Assembly: GCF_003205875.1 (NCBI RefSeq) | Contig: NZ_PUBZ01000054.1 | Location: 62,001-126,000 of the forward strand | DNA length: 64,000 nucleotides | Direction of reading: 5' to 3' | Origin: Herpetosiphon llansteffanensis | GTDB lineage: Bacteria > Chloroflexota > Chloroflexia > Chloroflexales > Herpetosiphonaceae | Shown here: piece after piece, positions 15,800-25,047 of the stretch | Layout of the letters: each line of letters opens with the position of its first letter | Numbering within the stretch: position 1 is the first letter of the stretch | Translations under genes and position numbers: made by a program | The notes under the pieces: generated by a model | Databases searched by the model: none | Told to the model about the DNA's origin: nothing | Seen by the model: only the letters and a program-made list of their open reading frames with translations

Positions 15800-17021
15800 T
15801 GGCCGACTTGAGCTTGATCTGCACTATGGGCAGACGCAGGCTTGGGAGTCAGAACGCCGATTCATCGCGGTTATTGCTGGGACGCAATCAGGCAAAACAT
15901 CGTTCGGGCCGCAATGGCTGTATCGCGAGATTAAACGACGTGGGCCTGGCGACTATATGGTGGTCACGCCCACCTATCCGCTGTTAGAGGTCAAGGCACT
16001 ACCGGAATTTCGGCGCTTGTTTGAGCAAACGCTGAAGCTAGGGCGCTACTACGGATCGCCTGTTCGGCGCTTTGAATTCAGCAAGGCGGGAGCCAAGCGA
16101 ATCTTTGGCTTGAATGCGGATACAACCACGGTGTTTTTTGGTTATGCCGCTGATCCGGAATCGTTGGAATCCGCAACCGCCAAAGCCGTCTGGTGTGACG
16201 AAGCAGGGCAAAAGAAGTTCAAGCTCGCCAGCTGGGAAGCACTCCAGCGGCGGTTATCGCTCAATGAAGGACGCGCACTGATCACAACCACACCCTATGA
16301 CCTTGGTTGGCTCAAGGTGTTGCACGACAAGTGGTTGAAAGGTGACAAAACAATTGAGGTAGTGAATTTCGCCTCAATTATGAATCCGGTGTTTCCACGG
16401 GCAGAGTACGAACGGGCACGGGCAGAGCTTCCCTTGTGGAAGTTCAGGATGTTTTACAAGGGAATGTTTGAGCGGCCTGCTGGGCTGATTTATGGGTCAT
16501 TCAAGCCGGAGATTCACAAGGTTCCGCGCTTCACGATTCCAGACGATTGGCAGCGCTACCTTGGCCTCGACTTCGGGGGCGTGAATACCGCCGGATTGTT
16601 CTACGCTGAGGAGCCAACCAGCAAGCGCCTGTATCTGTATCGCGAATACAAAGCAGGCGAAAAGACAGCAGCAGAGCATGCACGCGACCTGCGCAAAGGC
16701 GAGCCAATGATTCCGCTCTGTGTGGGCGGCTCGAAAAGCGAGGGGCAATGGCGGCGTGAGTTTCGGATGGCTGGCCTGCCCGTCAACGAACCTGACATCA
16801 AAGAAGTTGAAATTGGGATCAATCGAGTCTTTGGCGCTCACGCTCGCAATGAAATCTATGTCTTTGATGATTGTGATGGCTACTTAGCCGAGAAGGGGAG
16901 CTATAGCCGAGCACTGGATAAGGAAGGCGAGCCGACCGAGGAAATTGAGGATAAATCGACCTTCCACTTTATGGACGCTGAGCGCTACATCATTGGGCGT
17001 ATTCGGCGGGGGATTGTCTAA
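15768..17021 (+). CDS. Terminase large subunit
   Basis: The 417-residue product is the ATP-driven packaging motor and nuclease. Visible are the Walker A loop (IAGTQSGKTSF, residues ~36-46), a Walker B Asp/Glu (AVWCDEAGQKKF), a coupling region (LITTTPYDLGW) and an RNase-H-type nuclease start (YLGLDFGGVNTAG). The length is near normal. It overlaps the small subunit gene and is followed directly by two small genes of unknown role. Confidence 0.93.
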   Translation: MSVPQLWTTTNGRLELDLHYGQTQAWESERRFIAVIAGTQSGKTSFGPQWLYREIKRRGPGDYMVVTPTYPLLEVKALPEFRRLFEQTLKLGRYYGSPVRRFEFSKAGAKRIFGLNADTTTVFFGYAADPESLESATAKAVWCDEAGQKKFKLASWEALQRRLSLNEGRALITTTPYDLGWLKVLHDKWLKGDKTIEVVNFASIMNPVFPRAEYERARAELPLWKFRMFYKGMFERPAGLIYGSFKPEIHKVPRFTIPDDWQRYLGLDFGGVNTAGLFYAEEPTSKRLYLYREYKAGEKTAAEHARDLRKGEPMIPLCVGGSKSEGQWRREFRMAGLPVNEPDIKEVEIGINRVFGAHARNEIYVFDDCDGYLAEKGSYSRALDKEGEPTEEIEDKSTFHFMDAERYIIGRIRRGIV

Positions 17022-17234
17022 ATGGGACGCAAGAGCCGCAGAAAACGGGAGCGCCGAGCACTTCAGCACGGGCTATCAGGGATTGAGGATGTTGTGCCGT
17101 TCAATTGGGTGCTTATGGAGGCATTACTAAAACGCAAGCGCAAGGATGATCCATTGTTGTTTGGCGATGTATTCGACAATCAGCCTGATGGTATCGAATC
17201 GGGGGAAGCGCAGGATGGACGACCTATTGGCTAG
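17022..17234 (+). CDS. Small basic phage protein, unknown
   Basis: The 70-residue product begins MGRKSRRKRERRA and is strongly basic for its first half, then acidic. It starts one base after the terminase stop, so it is almost certainly translated in the same operon. No family recognised. Confidence 0.5.
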   Translation: MGRKSRRKRERRALQHGLSGIEDVVPFNWVLMEALLKRKRKDDPLLFGDVFDNQPDGIESGEAQDGRPIG

Positions 17235-17270
17235 GCTTCGGATGCAGGTTTTTCATAAAGGGGATATCCC

Positions 17271-17897
17271 GTGGATCAAGAACAATCGGATTACACAGTA
17301 CGCGATTTGGTTCAGTCCCTACACGGCGCAGTTGGCCGTTTCTGTGAGCTTATCGCTCCGGCGTTGGAACAATATGAGTCTGTTGCGCCGGAGATAAAAA
17401 TCACGCTGCCAGTCGATCAGGGCGAAGAGGAAGCGCCAACCGCTGCTGTCTCAATCCATCCATTCGCTGAAGAAGTGGGCGATGCAATCGCAACACTCAG
17501 TCAAAACTTTTTTGATTTTTTCGACACCATGCAAAACGTCTATGCCCGCCAACGTGGCGACGCACGCCGCGATTCTGTGCCCACTCGCGATGATCTTGTT
17601 TTTCGCCTCTTTGAGCGCTGGCGATTGACGGGCGGCCCTGTTGGGAATGCTGCCACCCAAAAGCAAAAAATCATTGCTGAACTAGAAGCCTTGTTTGCTC
17701 CAGCTCCAGCAGAGCCAGATTTTTCGGCAGCCGTGTGCAAGGCTGTCTTTGATGCTGAGCGCTGGCGGCAACTCACGAGTGATATTGAGCATGTTTTGAT
17801 CACGTTGGTTGATGACAATGACACGATGACCTATCGCCGCCGAGCAGCGACCAGAGTGATTACTCGTTTTATTGAGCAATTCATTAGCAATGAGTAG
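17271..17897 (+). CDS. Helical phage protein between terminase and portal, unknown
   Basis: A GTG start at 17271 after AAAGGGGAT opens a 208-residue, mostly helical frame with no recognised motif. It has an acidic start, a region DDLVFRLFERWRL, and a helical C-terminus (RRRAATRVITRFIEQFIS). Its place between terminase and portal suggests a packaging or head-assembly accessory. Confidence 0.55.
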   Translation: MDQEQSDYTVRDLVQSLHGAVGRFCELIAPALEQYESVAPEIKITLPVDQGEEEAPTAAVSIHPFAEEVGDAIATLSQNFFDFFDTMQNVYARQRGDARRDSVPTRDDLVFRLFERWRLTGGPVGNAATQKQKIIAELEALFAPAPAEPDFSAAVCKAVFDAERWRQLTSDIEHVLITLVDDNDTMTYRRRAATRVITRFIEQFISNE

Positions 17898-17926
17898 CAC
17901 TTGGGAAATTCCCAAGTGGAGGAACT

Positions 17927-18145
17927 ATGAAGCACATCACCACACCAATCAAACTCTTTTGTATTGAAGCCATTGCCATGGTTTTGGTGTGGATGCAGCT
18001 GCTTAGCCAATGGCTGCGCGAATCGCTGCCTATTGTGCTGTTGGTTGTTCCGTTTGTCTTTGGCTGGTTGGTTGGGGTCGTGGTTTCGTTCTGTATCTGG
18101 CTGATCGCGGCAGTGGTTGAAGGCTATCGGAGTGGCCGACTATGA
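17927..18145 (+). CDS. Small two-span membrane protein
   Basis: The 72-residue product is nearly all hydrophobic with two spans (residues ~8-28 and ~34-62). GGAGGAACT precedes the ATG, and its stop overlaps the portal ATG. No family recognised; a membrane protein just upstream of the portal is unusual and its role is open. Confidence 0.55.
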   Translation: MKHITTPIKLFCIEAIAMVLVWMQLLSQWLRESLPIVLLVVPFVFGWLVGVVVSFCIWLIAAVVEGYRSGRL

Positions 18146-20172
18146 AGTTTATTGAGGCAATCAAGCAGCGCGTCGCTGCAATCCGAAAAGCCAGCAAGTA
18201 CCTGCCCCATCTGCATGGTATTGAGCATGTGTTTAGCAGTGCGCGAACCGGCGATTCACTCTATGAAATCGACAACTACATGGAGTTCGCGGGCATCTAC
18301 AACAGCTATGTGTGGGTGCGCAAAGCCGTCAACGTGATTGTTGAGTCGCTGGCTCCGCTGCCCGTGCGCGTTGTCGATAGCAATGGCAAGCCGCTGAAAT
18401 CACATCCGCTCAATGACTTGTTCGGCTATATCAACGATACGACCACGCCCAGTCAACACTGGCAACAGTATTTTATTCACTTGATTCTTGGTGGTGAGAA
18501 TCCGGTCGAATTGGTCACGAACAAGGCCAAAACGAAGGTGATTGAGATGTGGAATCGACGACCTGATCGGTTGTGGATTCTGCCTGATTATGCACGGCTC
18601 AACTACCCGCGCATCGCTGAATTTGTGTTTTATGGCCAAGACGCTGACCCGATCCGCGTCCCTGCTAGTCACATGATTTTCGACCGTTTCTACAATCCGC
18701 GCAACGTATGGCGCGGCATCACGGTGCTTGGCGCGCTGCGCACCGGCGTGAAGTTGGATGTTGCTGGCCAACGTTGGAATGAAAGCATTGTGACCACGGG
18801 AGCCAAGCCAGAGTATGCCGTGACGACTAAGAAGTTCTTGACGGACGGTGAAAAAGAACGGCTTGAACAGCAGGTGATGGACAAACATGGGACGGGCCGA
18901 CCGCTGATGCTCGACGACGAAACCACGATTGTCCCCTACAGCTGGGCACCAAAAGATATGGAGTGGGTTGAGCAGCGGCGTTTTGCCCGTGATGAAATTG
19001 GCGGCTTGTTTGGCATTCCAGACGAGATCATGGGTTATGGCAAAGATACCTATGACAACCTGAAAATGGCTGAGCGCTTGCTGTGGCGGGTCACACTGAA
19101 GCCCTACATCGGGCGGCGTGATTCGGTCTATACCAAGCACTTTACCTACACCATGCCGCTGCTTAACAAGGGCGAGCGCATCGAAACCGATGTCAGCGAT
19201 GTCAGCGCCTTGCAACAAGATGATGATGCGCTGCTGGAGCGGGCAACTAAGTTCTTTGGTATGGGCGTTCCGTTCAATACCGTTGATCAATCGCTGTCAT
19301 TGGGGATTGGCGCAATCCCCGGTGGCGACGTGGGCTACCTGCCATCAAACCTGATTCCGGCTGATGAAATGAACGCTCCGCTGCCAACGCCGCAAACCAA
19401 AGGATTTGAGGTTTTAGTCAGAGCCAAAAAGCCGAGCGCAGCCCGCACAGGCCGCGCACTCCAAAAGATTCGCAAGCGCATCGCAGCGGATATGGAAGTG
19501 GCAATTGAAGGCTATTTCGAGGAGTTGGCCAACAACGTTGTGTCCCGTGCGCGAGCGAACAAATTCGCACGATTTTGGCACAAGGCCTTTACCGAAAAAG
19601 CGGTGCCTGACCTTGATGTGCTGATCACGGACGACGATGTGACCAAGCTTGGTGACATTGTTGGCAGTTTCTATCTGCAAATTTGTGAAGCCAGCTGGGA
19701 GACGTGGAATAAGGCCTTAGGGGTCACGGTTGAATTTGATGCCGATAACGCGGCAGTCGTCGCAGCGCTCGACCAAGCAGGCGAGCAAGTGCGCATGATT
19801 GACGAAACGACTAAGAGCGCTTTGCAGGAGTTACTGAAATACGCAACCGAGCAAGGCTGGACGATTAGTCAATTAATCAAAGGCGACGAGAACCAGCCAG
19901 GCATCAAGGCACTGATTCAGGAAACCTATAAAAACCGTGCGCGCACGATTGCCCGCACCGAGCTGGGGACGGCCCAAAACATCTGCACGTTGGCCCGCTA
20001 TAAGGACGCTGGCATTAAGGAGGTGGAAGTTTTTGATAACGGCCAAGACGATCCTGATTCGGCCTGCAAAATCGCAAACGGCCAAAAATGGACACTCAAG
20101 GAAGCGCAGCAAAAACTGTTGCAGCACCCCAACTGTACCCGCGCATTTGCACCAGTAGAACCGAAAGGATAG
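18142..20172 (+). CDS. Portal protein fused to MuF-like minor head protein
   Basis: Residues ~1-420 are an HK97-type portal (YVWVRKAVNVIVESLAPLPV, LNDLFGYINDTTTPSQHW, DEIGGLFGIPDEIMGYG, the typical wing and stem segments). Residues ~430-676 are helical and end in a MuF-like domain (RARTIARTELGTAQN, VFDNGQDDPDSACKIANGQ, LLQHPNCTRAFAPV). The portal is the dodecameric DNA channel at the head vertex; MuF proteins are minor head or ejected components. They are usually separate genes, so the 676-residue fusion is noteworthy. The start overlaps the previous gene's stop. Confidence 0.9.
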   Translation: MKFIEAIKQRVAAIRKASKYLPHLHGIEHVFSSARTGDSLYEIDNYMEFAGIYNSYVWVRKAVNVIVESLAPLPVRVVDSNGKPLKSHPLNDLFGYINDTTTPSQHWQQYFIHLILGGENPVELVTNKAKTKVIEMWNRRPDRLWILPDYARLNYPRIAEFVFYGQDADPIRVPASHMIFDRFYNPRNVWRGITVLGALRTGVKLDVAGQRWNESIVTTGAKPEYAVTTKKFLTDGEKERLEQQVMDKHGTGRPLMLDDETTIVPYSWAPKDMEWVEQRRFARDEIGGLFGIPDEIMGYGKDTYDNLKMAERLLWRVTLKPYIGRRDSVYTKHFTYTMPLLNKGERIETDVSDVSALQQDDDALLERATKFFGMGVPFNTVDQSLSLGIGAIPGGDVGYLPSNLIPADEMNAPLPTPQTKGFEVLVRAKKPSAARTGRALQKIRKRIAADMEVAIEGYFEELANNVVSRARANKFARFWHKAFTEKAVPDLDVLITDDDVTKLGDIVGSFYLQICEASWETWNKALGVTVEFDADNAAVVAALDQAGEQVRMIDETTKSALQELLKYATEQGWTISQLIKGDENQPGIKALIQETYKNRARTIARTELGTAQNICTLARYKDAGIKEVEVFDNGQDDPDSACKIANGQKWTLKEAQQKLLQHPNCTRAFAPVEPKG

Positions 20173-20175
20173 GTC

Positions 20176-21306
20176 ATGGCTCGCATCATCAAAGCTGGCC
20201 CCGATGCGCCAGTCATTCACAAAACATTCAACTTTGAAGTAATTCGCAAGGCGGAAGCAGGCGAAACGCCAGGCGGCAGGATTCGGGTTAATACCGCACG
20301 GCTCGATCGTGAGAACGACATCATTCCACCAAGTGGTGCCGTGCTCGATAACTATTTGCTCAATCCCGTTGTGCAATGGATGCATAACTATGCCGACCCA
20401 TGGTCAACCATTGGCCGCTCAATCGTGATCGAACACTCCAAAGAGCATATCGATATTGATTTTGAGTTACGCCCAGCGGCGAATGAGTACGACCCGCAAA
20501 CGATCATTCTGCTGCAATGGAGTGGCCTATGGGTGAAATGCGCCAGTATCGGTATGCGGCCACTGACCTATAAAGCCAATTCCAGCGGTGGCTTCATTTT
20601 TCCATCGTGGGAATTTGTGGAGTGGTCACTCGTGCCCATTCCGATGAATCCTGACGCATTACGCCAATTAGGCGTGCAACCATCTGCCGAGGTGGTGCGC
20701 CGCTTCTATGGAGGATTTGAATCTATGGCAAAAGCACCCATGCATCCATCCATTCCCGTGCTCGACGGTGGTGGCTTGCTTCAAAAAAGTATCAGCCTTG
20801 ATCGCTTGGTTGAGGAAGTCAGCACCGCGATTTATCGCGTGTTGTGGGATCGGGATAGCGATGGCTATTACCACTATGACGGTGTGCGTCGCCACGTGGC
20901 AGCAGTCTACGAGGATCACGCGATTGCCTGTATTGGCCTTGCCTTCTACCGTGTTGATTTCACGATTGAGGCTGGGTTGGTCAAGGTTCAACCACGCGAT
21001 GAATGGGTTGAAGTGGATCGCGAGTGGCCCGAAATCAGCACCACCATGACGACCATTGAGCGCTCGATGCTTCAGGTCATTGGCAAGGCTGGAGCACGGC
21101 ACAGCACCAAAGATATGAATCTCGTTCAACAAATGCACGATACCGCGTGCGCACTGGGCGCAGCCTGTGGCAGTGACGAAACCAAGGCCGAGGCTGATGA
21201 AGATGTAACCACCAAAACGCAACCAGCACCGGAGGAGGTGATCGACATCGACAAAACCAATATTCGCGAGGTGATCGCCTCGCTCAAGACCGTCATCAAA
21301 CGCTAA
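20176..21306 (+). CDS. Prohead serine protease (HK97-type) with long C-terminal extension
   Basis: The first ~185 residues match the U35/HK97 prohead protease: RIRVNTARLDRENDII, VVQWMHNYADPWSTIG (His), then LWVKCASIGMRPL (Ser) and EWSLVPIPMNPDA. It processes capsid and scaffold during head maturation. The remaining ~190 residues, ending in an acidic helical tail, may act as scaffold or bind capsid. An AAAGGATAG precedes the ATG. Directly upstream of the major capsid gene, as expected. Confidence 0.88.
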   Translation: MARIIKAGPDAPVIHKTFNFEVIRKAEAGETPGGRIRVNTARLDRENDIIPPSGAVLDNYLLNPVVQWMHNYADPWSTIGRSIVIEHSKEHIDIDFELRPAANEYDPQTIILLQWSGLWVKCASIGMRPLTYKANSSGGFIFPSWEFVEWSLVPIPMNPDALRQLGVQPSAEVVRRFYGGFESMAKAPMHPSIPVLDGGGLLQKSISLDRLVEEVSTAIYRVLWDRDSDGYYHYDGVRRHVAAVYEDHAIACIGLAFYRVDFTIEAGLVKVQPRDEWVEVDREWPEISTTMTTIERSMLQVIGKAGARHSTKDMNLVQQMHDTACALGAACGSDETKAEADEDVTTKTQPAPEEVIDIDKTNIREVIASLKTVIKR

Positions 21307-21338
21307 GTAACCATTGAAATTTCTATTGAGGTACATCC

Positions 21339-22721
21339 ATGGCAAGTCAAGCCGAATTTGAAACCCTGGTAGGCGAAATCGCCCAATTGTCCAATGCAAT
21401 CCGCGAAGGCGGGTTGATCGATTCCGAAAAACTCAAGGCTGAGTTTGCAACCCAATTCAAGGCCTTGACCGATTTGCAAGCCCAGCAAAAGCTGGAAGAA
21501 GCCCCTGATCGGCGTGTGCCTGGCGCGTTGGTTGGCCCCAACGGCGAAGTGCTATCGAAGAGCAACCGCTACCACGGCATGCTCAAGAATTTCGAGCAAG
21601 CAGGCAGCAGCCGCTATGGTGCAACCAAGGTCAAGCCGGTTGATCTGTGGATGGCGCACAACCTGATCAAGAGCGCCCATGCCCTTATGCCAAAACTCGT
21701 CAATGCCCCTTCCGATGATCTGGATATGGCAATCAAGGCCATGACCGCTGAAGGCACAGGCACGGGTGCTGAAATTGTCCCAACCGATATGGCCACGCAA
21801 TTGTGGGATGACATGTATTTGGCATCGCGCATTATTGGCTTGATGCAACCCATCAACATGACCAGTAATCCATTCGAGATGCCATTGGGCTTGGGCCGTC
21901 CAACGTGGCGCAAAGGCAAGGAGCGCACGCGCACCACGACCAGCGACTCAAGCACTCAAAAAGTCACCTTGACCGCAACCGAGTTGGTTGCCGATCAGGA
22001 ATGGTCATACACCCTGAACGAAGATGCCGTGGTGGCGCTTATGCCAGCCATGCGCGCCAACTTGGCGTTGTCTGGTGGCGAGGCCATGGATGCCTTTGCC
22101 TTGAATGCGGATAGCACCTTGGCGAGCAGCGGCAATATCAATAGTGACGACGCTGCTCCTGATGCCGATAGCTACTACCTGAGCGAAGGGCAAGACGGCA
22201 TTCGCCACCAATGGTTGGTGGATAACACCGCCCAAAACTTTGATGCTGGTGGCGATGCGTTGGTTGATGGCGATATCACCTCAACCCTTGGCAAGATGGA
22301 TAAATATGCCACTGATCCATCGAAATTAGCCATCTTGACCGATGTCAGCACCTACTTGGGCGGGTTTCTCAAGTTGGATACCGTAACCACCATCGATAAA
22401 TTTGGCCCCAGTGCTGTCGTGTTGAGCGGGCAATTAGGCTCCTATCGCGGTGTGCCAATCGTGCTCAGCGAGTCCTACAACAAGGCTGAGGCTGATGGCA
22501 AGCAATCAAGTATTCCTGCTGCCAATACGCTGGGTGGTTTTACCGCAATGAACCGCGCCATGTGGACCGTTGGCTTTATGCGCGACCTCTTGATCGAAGT
22601 TGACCGCGATGTGCGCGCCCGCACCTACATCATGGTGAGCAGCTTCCGTCAAGCCATCGCGGCCCATGGCACGCGGTCAACCGCCAAGCACACCGCTGGC
22701 TGCCGCAACATTTTGGTCTAA
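21339..22721 (+). CDS. Major capsid protein (HK97 fold)
   Basis: The 460-residue product has an N-terminal helical delta-like domain (residues ~1-55, coiled coil LSNAIREGGLIDSEKLKAEF) and then an HK97-type shell protein: GTGTGAEIVPTDMATQLWDD, NMTSNPFEMPLGLGRPTWRK, and a C-terminal SFRQAIAAHG. SD-like GAGG precedes the ATG. It builds the icosahedral head; size and neighbours fit. Confidence 0.88.
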   Translation: MASQAEFETLVGEIAQLSNAIREGGLIDSEKLKAEFATQFKALTDLQAQQKLEEAPDRRVPGALVGPNGEVLSKSNRYHGMLKNFEQAGSSRYGATKVKPVDLWMAHNLIKSAHALMPKLVNAPSDDLDMAIKAMTAEGTGTGAEIVPTDMATQLWDDMYLASRIIGLMQPINMTSNPFEMPLGLGRPTWRKGKERTRTTTSDSSTQKVTLTATELVADQEWSYTLNEDAVVALMPAMRANLALSGGEAMDAFALNADSTLASSGNINSDDAAPDADSYYLSEGQDGIRHQWLVDNTAQNFDAGGDALVDGDITSTLGKMDKYATDPSKLAILTDVSTYLGGFLKLDTVTTIDKFGPSAVVLSGQLGSYRGVPIVLSESYNKAEADGKQSSIPAANTLGGFTAMNRAMWTVGFMRDLLIEVDRDVRARTYIMVSSFRQAIAAHGTRSTAKHTAGCRNILV

Positions 22722-22771
22722 ATATGCACAGCCCTGCGTGAGTGGGGCTATGCCTAGTTTTTGAGGTAGTT

Positions 22772-23185
22772 ATGGCCAATGAACTTGATCGCAATGATGG
22801 CGTGGATGTGACCTTGATCTTCAGCATCGCTAACCCAGCAGCTAGTGCCACAACTGCACTGACGTTCCCGCAGGGCACGACAGGCTTCAAGGTCCCCGCA
22901 GGCTATCAATTCCATCCCATCTGCTTAAGCGGCGCAAGCAATGCTGACTTAGCAGCCGGAACCGCCACGTTCGCGGTAACGGCGGGGGGTGTGGTACTGG
23001 GCAATGGCCCAACTGCTGTGCTCAGTGATACGGTGCAACAAGCCGTCGGCGTGAAGCGCGTCGATGCCGCACCAATCAACCCAGGTGTATTGGTCGGCGT
23101 GTCGGTTACGACCAACGGCGCATACGCGCCAACAACCGCTGACCTTGATGTGGTGCTGATTGGCAAATTACTGCCCGCTGCATAG
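22772..23185 (+). CDS. Probable head decoration or structural beta protein
   Basis: The 137-residue product is Ala/Thr/Val-rich and beta-like (TALTFPQGTTGFKVPAGYQF, GTATFAVTAGGVVLGNG), with no charged clusters. Position between capsid and connector genes suggests a decoration or minor head protein. The ATG at 22772 after GAGGTAGTT is preferred to 22742. Confidence 0.5.
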   Translation: MANELDRNDGVDVTLIFSIANPAASATTALTFPQGTTGFKVPAGYQFHPICLSGASNADLAAGTATFAVTAGGVVLGNGPTAVLSDTVQQAVGVKRVDAAPINPGVLVGVSVTTNGAYAPTTADLDVVLIGKLLPAA

Positions 23186-23211
23186 GCAATTGCACGCATA
23201 AGGAGGTTTTG

Positions 23212-23523
23212 TTGAAACTCGAATGTATTAGCGCCTATAGCAACAAGCCGCTGAAGGTCGCCTATAACCTAGGCGATGTCTTTGAGGTTGATGAAACGAT
23301 TGGTCAACACTTGCTGAACGATTCACCCGATTCATTCGTGAATCTATCCGAGCTTGAGGCCATTGAAGAAAAAATGGCAACGCTGCAACGTCAGCTCGCG
23401 CAAGAGCCAGCGGGTCAGCCAACCCCTGATCCGGCAGGTCAACCCCCGCCCGATCCGCAACAAGGCCAAGCGCCTGACAATCAGGTATCGGAACCAAAAG
23501 GTAAGAAGAAAGCAACGGAGTAA
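23212..23523 (+). CDS. Small structural protein with Pro-rich tail, TTG start
   Basis: Two adjacent TTG codons (23209 and 23212) follow a perfect AGGAGG; the second is at the better distance. The ~103-residue product has a small folded N-terminal part (LECISAYSNKPLKVAYNLGD) and a Pro/Gln/Asp-rich tail with repeated PDPAGQP units, ending in lysines. Role unknown; head-region operon member. Confidence 0.55.
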   Translation: MKLECISAYSNKPLKVAYNLGDVFEVDETIGQHLLNDSPDSFVNLSELEAIEEKMATLQRQLAQEPAGQPTPDPAGQPPPDPQQGQAPDNQVSEPKGKKKATE

Positions 23524-23526
23524 GCA

Positions 23527-24036
23527 ATGGCAAGTCTCTTAACACTAGCCGAGTTTCGCGCGGTGGTCACAACGGGCATGGACAATACCGACCTTCAGGC
23601 CGTGATTGACCGTGAAGAGGCGATCATGACGAGCCGCATTGGCGCGCCGAACGATGGCGTTGCCAGTATCACCACGGTGGTGCGGGGCAGTGCAACCAAC
23701 CTCTATTTGCCGCATCGCCTTGTGAGCGTGGTCAGTGTTGAGGATCGCGACACCGGAGCCTATTCCCCCGTTGCCAGCAATCTCTACGAGGTCTGGGAGG
23801 ATGGCGGGCGCATTGAACGACTCTACGTCCGCTGGGGTGCGCGGGTGCGTGTGCTCTATGTGCCTGCCGATGATCGCCCACAACGCAAAGCGGCCACGAT
23901 TGAGCTTGTCCGAGGCGCGATTGAGCGCACGGCCATGGTGCGTGAGTCGGTAGCCCAAGAATATAGCTATGAAGCTCCTGATTGGGAGCGCGAACGCACC
24001 CGCATCTATCGAACTTTAGTCTTTATGGGAGTCTAA
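23527..24036 (+). CDS. Head-tail connector protein (gp6/gp15-like)
   Basis: The 169-residue product starts LLTLAEFRAVVTTGMDNTDL and continues with the short helical and beta layout of phage head-tail adaptors that ring the portal after packaging. It sits three bases after the previous gene and before other neck genes. The family assignment rests on layout more than motifs. Confidence 0.6.
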   Translation: MASLLTLAEFRAVVTTGMDNTDLQAVIDREEAIMTSRIGAPNDGVASITTVVRGSATNLYLPHRLVSVVSVEDRDTGAYSPVASNLYEVWEDGGRIERLYVRWGARVRVLYVPADDRPQRKAATIELVRGAIERTAMVRESVAQEYSYEAPDWERERTRIYRTLVFMGV

Positions 24037-24039
24037 GCA

Positions 24040-24375
24040 ATGGCAAACGTTCCTGTCACCGTTAATGATGCACGCCGCAATCTCAACGGCTTAAATGTCA
24101 CTGATAACGGACTGGTTGTTGGCGCAACCGATACCTATTTCATTCCCAATAATGGCCGCGTCGTCTTACTGGTTACGTCAACCCCAGGTTGCACCGTTAC
24201 CGTGCAAACACCTGGCTCCGTTGATGGCCTTCCCATTACCGACTTAACTGCATCGGTCGGCGCAGCCAAGCAGCATATTATCGGCCCATTCCCAACGACT
24301 ATTTACAATCAAGCCGATGGCACCATTCAAGTCACCTTTAGCGCAGCGGCAACGCTGTACGCCGGACGCGTCTAA
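24040..24375 (+). CDS. Small beta-rich structural protein, unknown
   Basis: The 111-residue product is a beta-type protein (NGRVVLLVTSTPGCTVTVQT, PFPTTIYNQADGTIQVTFSA) with no cysteine pairs or charged segments. GGAGTC precedes the ATG. It resembles small decoration proteins found between connector genes; not assigned. Confidence 0.5.
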   Translation: MANVPVTVNDARRNLNGLNVTDNGLVVGATDTYFIPNNGRVVLLVTSTPGCTVTVQTPGSVDGLPITDLTASVGAAKQHIIGPFPTTIYNQADGTIQVTFSAAATLYAGRV

Positions 24376-24377
24376 GT

Positions 24378-24737
24378 ATGGCAATCGATGCACACTTGAA
24401 TCATCGCTGCGATATTCAGCGAGCGGAAACCATGCAGGATGATTACAACACGGACATCCTGACGTGGAAGACCCACCTCGCCGATGTGGTCTGCCGCCTT
24501 GTAATCAAGGAAGAACGTGTGCAACGAACCGACGAGGCTGAACGTGCCGTCATCACGACCTATGCGCTGATGATGCGCGCAGGAACGGATATCAAGCATG
24601 GCGACCAAATTGTGAATCTTGTGATTGATGGCGTTGCCACCCCTGGCGTGTACCGGATTGACCACATCAAGCCACGCCGCGCCAAGAGCCAGCGCCATAT
24701 CACCTGTACTGTGGAGTATTTCCATGACCGACGTTGA
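24378..24737 (+). CDS. Head closure / head-tail adaptor protein
   Basis: The 119-residue product has the layout of the SPP1 gp16-like head-closure family: a start naming an origin (HLNHRCDIQRAETMQDDYN), a central strand set and IKHGDQIVNL...VYRIDHIKPRR...ITCTVEYF. Such proteins plug the portal and provide the tail docking surface. Its end overlaps the next frame by 14 bases. Confidence 0.72.
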   Translation: MAIDAHLNHRCDIQRAETMQDDYNTDILTWKTHLADVVCRLVIKEERVQRTDEAERAVITTYALMMRAGTDIKHGDQIVNLVIDGVATPGVYRIDHIKPRRAKSQRHITCTVEYFHDRR

Positions 24738-25047
24738 ACGACCTACCATTGATTGGTTACTGGCAACTGGCAATGCGATCAGTATTCGGGGCCGCGTGTT
24801 TATTGCGGCTGATCAGATCGAAGCATTAGTTGAAGAAGCACTGCCTCCTGAGCCAACGCCGGAACCAGAGCCGCAGCCTGATCCCGAACCAACGCCAGAG
24901 CCAGTGCCAACGCCGGAACCTGACCCTGAGCCAACGCCGGAACCGAAACCAGAAGGAACTGCTGATGCGCAAGCGGGTAAAGCTCGATTGGCGCGGCGAG
25001 CAAACGCTACGCCAAGTGACCAACCGAGCCACAGCGGCACTGAATGA
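24724..25047 (+). CDS. Pro/Glu-repeat phage protein overlapping the next neck gene
   Basis: The 107-residue product has a short ordered start (PTIDWLLATGNAISIRGRVF) and then about 40 residues of PEPTP/DPEPTPE repeats, with a basic tail. The last 83 bases overlap the start of the gp10-like gene in another frame. The repeat gives several long shadow frames on both strands that are not genes. Function unknown. Confidence 0.5.
   Translation: MTDVERPTIDWLLATGNAISIRGRVFIAADQIEALVEEALPPEPTPEPEPQPDPEPTPEPVPTPEPDPEPTPEPKPEGTADAQAGKARLARRANATPSDQPSHSGTE

Noticed and set aside
18400-19290. Minus-strand frame of 296 codons
   Set aside because: Antisense to the portal gene; no motif or start signal.
24800-25040. 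Repeat-rich frames around the Pro/Glu coding repeat
   Set aside because: Low-complexity coding repeats keep all frames open; only the 24724 and 24965 genes have starts and context.
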